A DNA stretch of 5,507 nucleotides from Planctomycetales bacterium (GTDB lineage Bacteria; Planctomycetota; Phycisphaerae; SM23-33), in contig DAOVLS010000185.1 in NCBI GenBank assembly GCA_030631125.1, positions 1-5,507 on the forward strand. The letters run 5' to 3'. A program made the translations under genes and the position numbers. Below are positions 1 to 5,139 of this stretch, piece after piece. Below the pieces are notes generated by a model, which saw nothing but the letters and a program-made list of their open reading frames with translations, was not told where the DNA came from and made no database searches. The first letter of the stretch is position 1; every line of letters starts with the position of its first letter.

Positions 1-901
1 AGGTCGGTTCCACGATGTCGCATTTACCGGCGACGTTGATGACATTCGTCAGCGTGTGGAGATGCGCGACAAGGTCGCTATATCCGTCAGCATCGCCGAC
101 GGTAACGCAAATAACCAGGTCAGCCGATTCTATCCGCTCCCAGGCGCGCCGGACGGCTTCGGCGTCGATACCTTCAGCATCGGCCCAAAGCCCGGCTGTG
201 TCGGTCAGCCAAATCGGCAAGCCGTCGGCATCGGTGAGTGTGCGGACCCAGTCCCGCGTCGTACCCGGCGTTTCGGAAACTATGGCGACATTTCGCCCGA
301 CCAGCGCGTTGGCCAAGGCGCTTTTTCCGGCATTGGGAGGCCCGGCGATAACGACCTCCGCCGGTTCCAGTAATCGCTTCATCATCCCCAAGGCGTCGGA
401 AGCGGCGCGAAGTGCGTCGGCATCGACCTGCGGACGATTCGCCAACGCCGATAACCCGCCCGACCATTGACAACTCAAAGCCGATGCCCCCAGCAGCGTG
501 GATACCTTGCGTAATGCCGAGAGAACCTCCTCGGCAATGGCGGGATTTTCCAGACCCGGCGCTGAAAGCGCCAGCGTCGGATCGGCTTGACAATCAGAAA
601 CTATGCATGCGCCCCGCTCGGACAAAAGCGACAGGATTCTCCGGGCGACGTGCGGGCCGCCGTGGATATTAATCTCGACAGCATCGTCGGCGAGTATCGA
701 AACAATCGCCTCGTCGAGCACCTCGTTACCATCGACGATCCGTCCCAGCGTCAAGCCCCTCCGCCCGCCGGTCGATGACCCTGGACGGAAGATTTCGGAG
801 ATTATTCTTTCGGTTTCGGGTCCTGTCAGGACGATGACGGCGATTCCGCCGCGAGCGGGCGACGTAACCAGCGATGCCGATGTTATCGTCGGCGTATTCA
901 T
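1..901 (-). CDS. mnmE: MnmE-like (TrmE) GTPase, divergent, C-terminus cut by window edge
   Basis: Three hundred codons are visible, starting at ATG 901-899 and running off the left edge. Family knowledge: MnmE, with MnmG, modifies the wobble uridine of certain tRNAs. It has an N-terminal tetrahydrofolate-binding domain and a helical domain with an inserted G domain. Seen here: an MnmE-type N-terminus (SPARGGIAVIVLTGPE, residues 14-29; VEINIHGGP, 75-83), then a G domain with P-loop GPPNAGKS (187-194), switch I TPGTTRD (211-217) and DTAG (234-237). The TPGTTRD motif is typical of the TrmE/Era group. Oddities: the segment that normally carries FTxRAFLNGKxDLxQAEA is unrecognisable, the P-loop sits about 35 residues earlier than in E. 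coli MnmE, and the G4 NKxD motif appears as GKCD (292-295). The start overlaps the coaX stop as ATGA, so translation is probably coupled. Membership of the MnmE group is fairly sure; retention of tRNA-modifying activity is doubtful. Confidence 0.8.
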   Translation of the reverse strand, partial: MNTPTITSASLVTSPARGGIAVIVLTGPETERIISEIFRPGSSTGGRRGLTLGRIVDGNEVLDEAIVSILADDAVEINIHGGPHVARRILSLLSERGACIVSDCQADPTLALSAPGLENPAIAEEVLSALRKVSTLLGASALSCQWSGGLSALANRPQVDADALRAASDALGMMKRLLEPAEVVIAGPPNAGKSALANALVGRNVAIVSETPGTTRDWVRTLTDADGLPIWLTDTAGLWADAEGIDAEAVRRAWERIESADLVICVTVGDADGYSDLVAHLHTLTNVINVAGKCDIVEPT

Positions 902-1647
902 TTCTGAACGTTCCGGGCGGAAAGCCCCACGCCCAACAGGCACAGGTCCGAGACGACGGCGCTGACGAAATCGCAATCGGCCCCGACCAGTTCGGCGTCG
1001 CCGCCGGTAAGGATTACCTCGGGCCAGACGCCAAGTTCGGTAGCGTAGGACTCGATAAGTTCCCTCAGCGCGCCACGTGCGCCGTTAATTATCCCGCCGA
1101 CAATGGCCTGGCGTGTGTCGGCTCCGAAGACCCAATCCGGTTTGGTCAACTCCACCTCAGGCAGCGCCGATGTGCCGTTCGCCAGAGCGTCGGCTGACAG
1201 GCCAAGCCCCGGCAGGATCGCCCCGCCGAGGAAGACGCCTTCGTCATTAACGCAGTCGATGGTAATTGCTGTGCCGAAGTCGGCTACGACGCAGGCGCTG
1301 CCGAGGCGGTGATACGCCATCGCCGCCGCGCATAGCCGGTCGGTCCCGATACGCTCCGGCTCGGGCAGATTCGTCTCTATCGGCAGCGGCAGGTCGCGCC
1401 CGACTACGAGAACCTTCTGCTTCAGTTGCCCCGCCGACTTTTCCAATGCCGCCAGATATTCCGCCCGGACCGAACAGGCAGCGATTCGCGCCGGCTTGGG
1501 ACACTCCTGCCATAAATCCGTCAGCGCATCGCCAAGATCGTCGATGGCAACCCGCCGGACGCCCGTAATCTCCTCATCAATCACGCACCCCATCGCAATC
1601 CGCGAATTACCGACATCACACGCAAGAATGGATTCAGTCTTACTCAT
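898..1647 (-). CDS. coaX: Type III pantothenate kinase
   Basis: This 249-residue protein has the usual length for CoaX, which phosphorylates pantothenate to 4'-phosphopantothenate with ATP, the first committed step of coenzyme A synthesis in the cytosol. It belongs to the ASKHA fold. Visible motifs are the N-terminal phosphate loop DVGNSR (11-16, usually DxGNT), the PxxxGxDR signature as PERIGTDR (97-104) with the expected catalytic Asp103, DFGTAITID (123-131), GGAILPG (141-147) and a late TGG (214-216). All key residues look intact. As family knowledge, type III enzymes need a monovalent cation and are not feedback-inhibited by CoA. The gene starts 17 bases after the obgE stop and ends in a 4-base ATGA overlap with the MnmE-like gene, so it is mid-operon. 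Only a weak purine-rich stretch (GGGGAAAAGAAG) precedes the ATG, but the start gives the expected N-terminus. Confidence 0.95.
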   Translation of the reverse strand: MSKTESILACDVGNSRIAMGCVIDEEITGVRRVAIDDLGDALTDLWQECPKPARIAACSVRAEYLAALEKSAGQLKQKVLVVGRDLPLPIETNLPEPERIGTDRLCAAAMAYHRLGSACVVADFGTAITIDCVNDEGVFLGGAILPGLGLSADALANGTSALPEVELTKPDWVFGADTRQAIVGGIINGARGALRELIESYATELGVWPEVILTGGDAELVGADCDFVSAVVSDLCLLGVGLSARNVQK

Positions 1648-1662
1648 CTGTTTCTTCTTTTC

Positions 1663-1697
1663 CCCTAATCCCTAGTCCCTGGTCCCTGGTCCCTGTC
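1663..1697 (-). repeat. Five-unit 7-bp tandem repeat at the obgE 3' end
   Basis: Five consecutive heptamers on the plus strand read CCCTAAT, CCCTAGT, CCCTGGT, CCCTGGT and CCCTGTC (minus strand GGGACCA, GGGACTA and GGGATTA types). The array encodes the C-terminal residues of ObgE and includes its TAG stop (1665-1667), then runs almost to the coaX start. It resembles the GGGAT-word element near 4751-4861 in style but is not the same sequence. Confidence 0.8.
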
Positions 1698-2675
1698 TTT
1701 AAGCACTTTCCATATCCGTTCGGTCAGTTTATCGAGTCCTTTTCCGGTAATGGCGGATATGGCGATGACGTCGCATTCGACGGCTTCGGTGAATCGCTTC
1801 AGGGCCTCATCGCTGTCGGTCAGGTCCATTTTGTTAGCGACGACGATCTGCGGTTTTTCGGCCAGTTCCGACGAATACTGTCGCAGTTCATCATTGATTG
1901 TGTGGTAATTTTTGACGGCATCGCCCGTCTGCGGGCAGATATCGACGATATGGACGAGAATCGAAGCCCGCTGGACGTGCCTGAGAAACTCCTCGCCCAG
2001 ACCCACGCCACGGTGCGCGCCCTCGATAAGCCCCGGAATATCAACCATGACGAACCGCCGATGACCGATAAGTTCGACGATTCCAAGCACCGGATCGAGC
2101 GTAGTGAACGGATATGCCGCCACCTTTGGCCTGGCGGCAGAGAGTCGTCGCAGGAGCGTGCTTTTACCGGCGTTCGGAAGTCCTGCAAGTCCGACGTCGG
2201 CGACGAGTTTGAGTTCCATGTGAAGCCGGCGGGTCTGTCCTGACTCGCCCGGTACGGCTTCGCGGGGGGTCTGGTTGGTTGACGAAGTGAAATGGACGTT
2301 TCCCTTGCCGCCGTGGCCACCTTGCGCGACGCAGACCTTTTGGCCCTCTTCGGCAAGGTCTTTGAGCACCACGCCACGCTCGGCATCGTGGATAATCGTT
2401 CCGGGCGGAACGCGAACGACGACATCAATTCCGTTGCGTCCGTGGCATTTTTTTCCCATACCCCTCCCGCCGTGGGTGGCTTTCCAGTGATGTTTGCCGG
2501 CAAGGTGATAGAGAGTGTTGACGGAAGGGTCGGCAAGGCAATAGACGCTCCCGCCGTTTCCACCGTCGCCCCCGTCCGGGCCGCCGTGAGGGACGAATTT
2601 CTCGCGCCGGAAACTCACGCAACCGTCACCGCCGTTCCCGGCGATTACCGTTATGTCCACCTCGTCTAAAAACAT
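1665..2675 (-). CDS. obgE: GTPase Obg (ObgE/CgtA), 50S ribosome assembly
   Basis: This 336-residue protein matches the short Obg form, with an N-terminal glycine-rich Obg domain and a G domain but no C-terminal OCT domain. Obg is an essential GTPase that binds the 50S subunit late in assembly and links it to nutrient status. The Obg fold covers about residues 1-157, with FRREKFVPHGGPDGGDGG at 23-40 and repeated GGxGG turns. The G domain shows G1 GLPNAGKS (165-172), switch YPFTT (188-192), G3 DIPG (212-215), G4 NKMD (281-284) and G5 SAI (307-309), all canonical. The start MFLDEV is the conserved Obg N-terminus although no Shine-Dalgarno is evident; the bases before the ATG are the end of a dispersed repeat (GGCAATTGAA). 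The last residues, about RDQGPGTRD, and the stop codon are encoded by a 7-bp tandem repeat and are not Obg-like. It follows rpmA by 137 bases, as is common in bacteria. Confidence 0.97.
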   Translation of the reverse strand: MFLDEVDITVIAGNGGDGCVSFRREKFVPHGGPDGGDGGNGGSVYCLADPSVNTLYHLAGKHHWKATHGGRGMGKKCHGRNGIDVVVRVPPGTIIHDAERGVVLKDLAEEGQKVCVAQGGHGGKGNVHFTSSTNQTPREAVPGESGQTRRLHMELKLVADVGLAGLPNAGKSTLLRRLSAARPKVAAYPFTTLDPVLGIVELIGHRRFVMVDIPGLIEGAHRGVGLGEEFLRHVQRASILVHIVDICPQTGDAVKNYHTINDELRQYSSELAEKPQIVVANKMDLTDSDEALKRFTEAVECDVIAISAITGKGLDKLTERIWKVLKDRDQGPGTRD

Positions 2676-2812
2676 TTCAATTGCCGATTGTCAACTCGTG
2701 CTTCGTAGCGACTTCGCAGAGTAGCATTGCCGATTCCCAATTGTCAACACGGGACGAATACACCGGAAGCGCACAATCCAATTGGAAATTGAAAATTGGA
2801 AATCGGAAATTG
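2676..2812 (-). repeat. Dispersed TTGACAAT/CAATTG repeats filling the rpmA-obgE gap
   Basis: Read on the minus strand, three stretches (2818-2775, 2750-2725 and 2695-2676) are built of TTGACAAT, GGAAATTGG, GGAATCGG and GGCAATTGAA words. The first starts at the rpmA stop codon, whose TGA lies within TTTGACAAT, and the last ends directly at the obgE ATG. About 25-30 bases of unrelated sequence separate the units. A fourth copy lies at 4660-4709. No coding sequence or clear terminator is seen in this gap. Confidence 0.75.
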
Positions 2813-3046
2813 TCAAACGATGTCCACGAACCGTCCGCGGAAGCGGACGCATCCGTCGCTCTTGGCGAACAGCGTGTTATCGCGTCCCATTCCGACGTTA
2901 GTGCCGGCCTTGAAGGGCGTACCGCACTGGCGAACGATGATCGTGCCGGCCGAAACCGCCTGCCCGCCGAAACGCTTGACGCCACGGTGCTGGGCGTTCG
3001 AGTCACGACCGTTACGAGAAGAACCTTGTCCCTTTTTATGTGCCAT
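2813..3046 (-). CDS. rpmA: 50S ribosomal protein L27
   Basis: The 77-residue product begins [16 protein letters not shown], the textbook L27 N-terminus, followed by GVKRFGGQ (22-29), [19 protein letters not shown] (34-52) and [12 protein letters not shown] (54-65). L27 sits in the large subunit, where its N-terminal tail reaches the peptidyl-transferase centre. It is several residues shorter than E. coli L27 (85), having lost part of the charged loop near the C-terminus ([16 protein letters not shown]). No Firmicutes-type N-terminal cleavage extension is present. An AGGTAGGA sequence about 10 bases before the ATG can serve as ribosome binding site, and a strong sigma-70 promoter lies 58-86 bases upstream. 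It heads the run rpmA-obgE-coaX-mnmE. The usual upstream partner rplU (L21) is absent; an RDD membrane-protein gene is there instead. The stop codon falls inside a dispersed repeat. Confidence 0.98.
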   Translation of the reverse strand: MAHKKGQGSSRNGRDSNAQHRGVKRFGGQAVSAGTIIVRQCGTPFKAGTNVGMGRDNTLFAKSDGCVRFRGRFVDIV

Positions 3047-3103
3047 AAAATCTGTATCCTACCTGCCCGCAATCGGGATCAACTATTCTCAAACAACGTC
3101 AAA

Positions 3104-3132
3104 AGTATATCGGCTCATCCGACGGATGTCAA
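3104..3132 (-). promoter_or_regulatory. Sigma-70-type promoter of the rpmA-obgE-coaX operon
   Basis: On the minus strand a consensus -35 TTGACA (3132-3127) and -10 TATACT (3109-3104, 5 of 6) are separated by exactly 17 bases. Transcription would begin near 3097, giving a leader of about 50 bases before rpmA. It is the best promoter match in the window and lies in the only gap in front of rpmA, which supports the operon starting here. Confidence 0.75.
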
Positions 3133-3145
3133 TATAAACGTCAAT

Positions 3146-3168
3146 CGGCGAAAATGCTATTTTCGGCG
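3146..3168 (-). terminator. Short hairpin spanning the RDD gene stop codon
   Basis: A 10-bp stem with one G-G mismatch (3146-3155 with 3159-3168) closes on a 3-base loop, and the RDD stop codon (3157-3159) lies at its tip. No U-run follows on the minus strand, so it is not a classic intrinsic terminator. It may act as an mRNA end or weak attenuator between the RDD gene and the rpmA promoter. Confidence 0.3.
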
Positions 3169-3870
3169 GAGCACCAGACAGCTCGCCATAATGTCATGCA
3201 ATGCCTGCTTCCTCTGGGTGAATCCCGCCATGAAATAACCGATACACAAAAGCAGCGCTGAGATGATTTTTCCGAAATGCCGGCCTGTGGCGCGCCCGAA
3301 CGATATCCGCCTTCCCGACATATCGGTTACGATCAACCCCAGAGCCATCTTGCCCAACGTAGCCATCTTTCTGGAACTTTCCATACCGGCGTAATAGAGC
3401 CAAGCAATGAGAATACCAAAAATGTTTCCGATCAGTTCGGCGATCCCCTGTATCTCCACCAAGTCGGCGCCACCGGTAGCCATTGTAAAGCCTATGATCA
3501 GGCCGATAACGAAACCGCCTGCAGCCCCTGCTACCAGCAGGATTAACTGGTCGATTATCATCGCTACGAACCTCAGCCAGAATCCGGCATAAACAGTCTG
3601 GACGGCTACTGGTGCGGCATATTGAGGCATCGGTGGAGGAGCATAGGGGTTGACCGTCTGATGCGGCGAAACCGCCGATTGAGGCTGCACTGGCGGGATC
3701 GGCGATTGAGGCTGCACCGGCGGAATCGCTGATTGAGGCTGCGACGTGTCCCGGGCAATCTGCGGGACTACATTGACAGTCCCGCAATACGAACAAGATT
3801 CCTGTGAGCCGGCAAGACTGGCTGGAGATTCCATACCCCGGTCACAACTGATGCACCTGTACCGAATCAT
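3157..3870 (-). CDS. Zinc-ribbon RDD-family membrane protein
   Basis: The protein has 237 residues. Residues 6-29 form a zinc ribbon (CISC, 16 residues, CSYC), the small Cys4 module often seen at the N-terminus of planctomycete membrane proteins. Residues 43-92 are a Pro/Gln-rich linker with three near copies of QPQSAIPPV. From about 94 the RDD domain begins: YAGFWLRFVAMIIDQ with Arg100 and Asp107, a first hydrophobic stretch about 102-130, a second about 144-161, then KMATLGKMALGLIVTDMSGRRISFGRA (168-194) and a last hydrophobic stretch about 199-216. RDD proteins are integral membrane proteins. Some have been linked to Na+/H+ transport, but most have no known function and none can be assigned here. 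The start is supported by GAGG 8 bases upstream of the ATG. It lies upstream of rpmA but is separated from it by a hairpin and a promoter, so it is probably a separate transcript. Confidence 0.9.
   Translation of the reverse strand: MIRYRCISCDRGMESPASLAGSQESCSYCGTVNVVPQIARDTSQPQSAIPPVQPQSPIPPVQPQSAVSPHQTVNPYAPPPMPQYAAPVAVQTVYAGFWLRFVAMIIDQLILLVAGAAGGFVIGLIIGFTMATGGADLVEIQGIAELIGNIFGILIAWLYYAGMESSRKMATLGKMALGLIVTDMSGRRISFGRATGRHFGKIISALLLCIGYFMAGFTQRKQALHDIMASCLVLRRK
3673..3745 (-). repeat. 27-bp in-frame tandem repeat in the RDD protein linker
   Basis: The core GATTGAGGCTGC occurs at 3677, 3704 and 3731, exactly 27 bases apart, with well-conserved flanks. On the coding strand each unit gives nine residues of the QPQSAIPPV type. 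Copy number is about 2.5. Because the period keeps the frame, units can be gained or lost by slippage without harming the protein. Confidence 0.9.
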
Positions 3871-3939
3871 CGCAAAGTCCTCGTTCCGTGGGCATAAGAC
3901 GAACTGAAATCACGCCCCTTTCGGCAATGCGGTCAAAAA

Positions 3940-3969
3940 ATTATAAATCGCAGAACAACACCCGGTCCC
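3940..3969 (-). promoter_or_regulatory. Possible promoter of the RDD gene
   Basis: A perfect -10 hexamer TATAAT (3945-3940) lies in the 114-base gap before the RDD gene. The best -35 is only GGGACC (3969-3964, 3 of 6) at 18 bases spacing, so the match rests mainly on the -10. Transcription would start near 3933, about 60 bases before the start codon. Confidence 0.3.
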
Positions 3970-3984
3970 CAGTCGCCTCGGCCG

Positions 3985-4647
3985 TCAGCGCATCACCCAC
4001 TGTTTTTTCCTGATTTTGGGCAGGTTTCCCGCCCTTGCTGCCGCTTCGCCGGGCAGGGCGTACCGCAGGTATAACGTCTTGGAGAGGACCACTTCGGTTT
4101 TGGTTACTTTTTTGGTCTTCCCGTCCTTATCGGTAACGGTAACGGTGATGGGTTTCGGCAGTTTGATTTTCACCCGTTCACCGCTCAATCCTGCGACAAA
4201 CAGGTCGAAACCGCGGGCTTTATGGTCGAAATCCGTCCATATTGCCACGCCGTCCCTGGCGTTATCTTCGCCCTGAAGCAACTTGCCGGTAATCGAAGCC
4301 ATGTCCACCAGCAGCGGATTGTTATGGCGTTTTTTAATGGCGTTGAAGACCGCTGCGGGAATCCTGTCGCCGGCCCGGGTAACCTGACCGGTGTCGGTGT
4401 ACAGGCAGAACCCCGGCACAAAAATACGGTCGCCGCCGCTTCGGTTGGTTACCGTGTAAAGCATGTACCAGAAGGTCCGCTTCTCCTTCCAGCCAGGCAA
4501 CAGGATTGTAATCGGCTGGGGCGTGTTGTACTCGATTTCCAGTTCCCAACTGGTCGGCACTATACCGGGTTTGAGGACCGGTTCAGCCGACGCCGTCAGC
4601 AACGTAAAAGCCAAACCCAACGCCAGGATTGCCGCAAAGTATCTCAC
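3985..4647 (-). CDS. Secreted protein of unknown function
   Basis: I chose the GTG at 4647, giving 220 residues, because AAGGAG lies 8 bases upstream and the product then starts with a clean Sec signal peptide: MRYFAAILALGLAFTLLTASA, with a likely cleavage site after ASA (residues 19-21). The frame stays open another 106 codons upstream, but that stretch translates dispersed repeats and is not coding. The mature part is rich in short beta-type segments: SWELEIEY (33-40), FWYMLYTVTNRSG (59-71), FVPGFCLYTDTG (76-87), LLQGEDNARDGVAIW (123-137), GFDLFVAGLSGE (146-157), and a lysine-rich turn TVTDKDGKTKKVTKTEVVLS (170-189) before a basic tail KIRKKQWVMR. This suggests a periplasmic or exported beta-sandwich protein. 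I recognise no named family and no catalytic motif. There is a single mature cysteine (Cys81) and no lipobox, so it is not an obvious lipoprotein. It is the first minus-strand gene beside the dnaA intergenic region. Confidence 0.8.
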   Translation of the reverse strand: MRYFAAILALGLAFTLLTASAEPVLKPGIVPTSWELEIEYNTPQPITILLPGWKEKRTFWYMLYTVTNRSGGDRIFVPGFCLYTDTGQVTRAGDRIPAAVFNAIKKRHNNPLLVDMASITGKLLQGEDNARDGVAIWTDFDHKARGFDLFVAGLSGERVKIKLPKPITVTVTDKDGKTKKVTKTEVVLSKTLYLRYALPGEAAARAGNLPKIRKKQWVMR

Positions 4648-4659
4648 TGTGAAGTCTCC

Positions 4660-4709
4660 TTCAATTGCCAATTGTTGATTGTCGATTTCCGAATGCCTAT
4701 TGTCAAACA
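4660..4709 (-). repeat. Fourth copy of the TTGACAAT/GGCAATTGAA repeat
   Basis: On the minus strand this stretch reads TTTGACAATAGGCATTCGG, then AAATCGACAATCAACAATTG, ending in GGCAATTGAA beside the ribosome binding site of the secreted-protein gene. It shares TTTGACAAT at its beginning and GGCAATTGAA at its end with the block between rpmA and obgE. Confidence 0.7.
4678..4706 (-). promoter_or_regulatory. Possible promoter of the secreted-protein gene, inside the repeat
   Basis: On the minus strand TTGACA (4706-4701) is followed after exactly 17 bases by GACAAT (4683-4678, 4 of 6 with the -10 consensus). Transcription would begin about 4671, giving a leader of about 25 bases with the AAGGAG site. 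Both hexamers are words of the dispersed repeat, so the match may be fortuitous. Confidence 0.4.
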
Positions 4710-4750
4710 ACAAATTTTCAAGAATTAGCCCGGATGCAGGGAAAAGAATT

Positions 4751-4861
4751 AGCAGGGATGCAAGGGATGCACGGGATAAAAAATGGATTTTAATAAAAAG
4801 AAAAACACCTGTTTGAATTTTAAAAATATGTTTTATCCCCTGTATCCCTTGCATCCCTGCT
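4751..4861. repeat. 111-bp inverted-repeat element with 31-bp arms
   Basis: The left arm (4751-4781) begins AGCAGGGATGCAAGGGAT, and the right arm (4831-4861) is its reverse complement with 29 of 31 positions matching. The 49-base centre (4782-4830) is very AT-rich and has no reading frame of note. An imperfect direct copy of the arm start (AGAATTAGC then GGATGCAGGGA) lies just outside at 4721-4741. No convincing target-site duplication is visible. It could be a MITE-like or other dispersed intergenic element, or a long hairpin in any RNA crossing it. Confidence 0.75.
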
Positions 4862-4965
4862 GATTTTTCTTTCCGCACCCTCGCTTCGTGGAATTTTTGT
4901 GAACAAATGGTGGATGAAAAAAAACTTTGCTTCGGAAGTTTCCGTCTGCACGAACGTTGGCTCAT

Positions 4966-4974
4966 TGTGGATAA
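4966..4974 (-). promoter_or_regulatory. Perfect DnaA box
   Basis: TGTGGATAA on the plus strand is the exact complement of the consensus high-affinity DnaA box TTATCCACA. It lies about 20 bases upstream of the candidate -35 of dnaA and 166 bases before its start codon, a position that suits autoregulation of dnaA by its own product and/or origin function. Confidence 0.7.
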
Positions 4975-4994
4975 GAAAATCGGTAATTACCACG

Positions 4995-5022
4995 TTGACA
5001 GAAATCAGATCGCTGATAAATT
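4995..5022 (+). promoter_or_regulatory. Candidate dnaA promoter
   Basis: A consensus -35 TTGACA (4995-5000) is followed after 16 bases by TAAATT (5017-5022, 4 of 6). Transcription would start near 5029, leaving a leader of about 110 bases in front of dnaA. The perfect -35 and the DnaA box just upstream support it; the -10 is mediocre. Confidence 0.5.
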
Positions 5023-5139
5023 TATAGATGTCGGCCTGCATTACAAGGATCGGAATTGCTGGCCTGAGACTTTACCGACACACTCCACGGACGGAGGCAT
5101 TTTCCGCTGTAACTATGCCCTGATAACAAGGAATCTGAA

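Larger units (their letters stand above)
4648..5139. other. Divergent intergenic region, candidate oriC / dnaA control region
   Basis: This 492-base gap separates the minus-strand gene block from the plus-strand dnaA gene. It holds the dispersed repeat and possible promoter of the secreted-protein gene, the 111-bp inverted repeat with its AT-rich centre, one perfect DnaA box at 4966-4974 and a candidate dnaA promoter. Weaker DnaA-box-like 9-mers (7 of 9 matches) occur at 4833-4841 and 4909-4917. Genes diverge from it, as they usually do at an origin. No protein-coding gene is convincing here. Whether it is the origin or only the dnaA regulatory region cannot be decided from the sequence. Confidence 0.45.

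Noticed and set aside
174..593. A 139-codon minus-strand frame within the left-edge gene, and overlapping plus-strand frames at 15-470 and 412-672.
   Set aside because: The true frame here is the MnmE-like GTPase entering from 901 and leaving the window open; the others are shadows with Arg/Ser-rich products.
1820..2563. A long minus-strand frame of 247 codons inside obgE.
   Set aside because: It is an out-of-frame shadow of obgE, whose own frame carries every Obg and GTPase motif; the shadow product is Ser/Arg-rich and featureless.
2681..3238. A plus-strand frame of 185 codons antisense to rpmA.
   Set aside because: It covers rpmA and the repeat block in reverse; no domain or ribosome binding site supports it, and L27 on the other strand is certain.
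3673..3745. Regularly spaced repeats that might suggest a CRISPR array.
   Set aside because: The units are directly adjacent with no unique spacers, there are fewer than three copies, and they lie in frame within a coding sequence.
3194..3796. A 200-codon minus-strand frame inside the RDD gene.
   Set aside because: It is a shadow frame; the RDD frame has the zinc ribbon, membrane segments and a good ribosome binding site.
4891..4910. A small palindrome TTTGT-GA-ACAAA that might be an operator.
   Set aside because: Only five bases per arm in an A/T-rich stretch; expected by chance and not repeated elsewhere in the window.
4648..4965. The open reading frame of the secreted protein extends 106 codons upstream to an ATG at 4965.
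   Set aside because: The extension translates the inverted-repeat element and the dispersed repeat, would bury the signal peptide inside the protein, and lacks a ribbon of good ribosome-binding sequence. The GTG at 4647 has AAGGAG 8 bases upstream.
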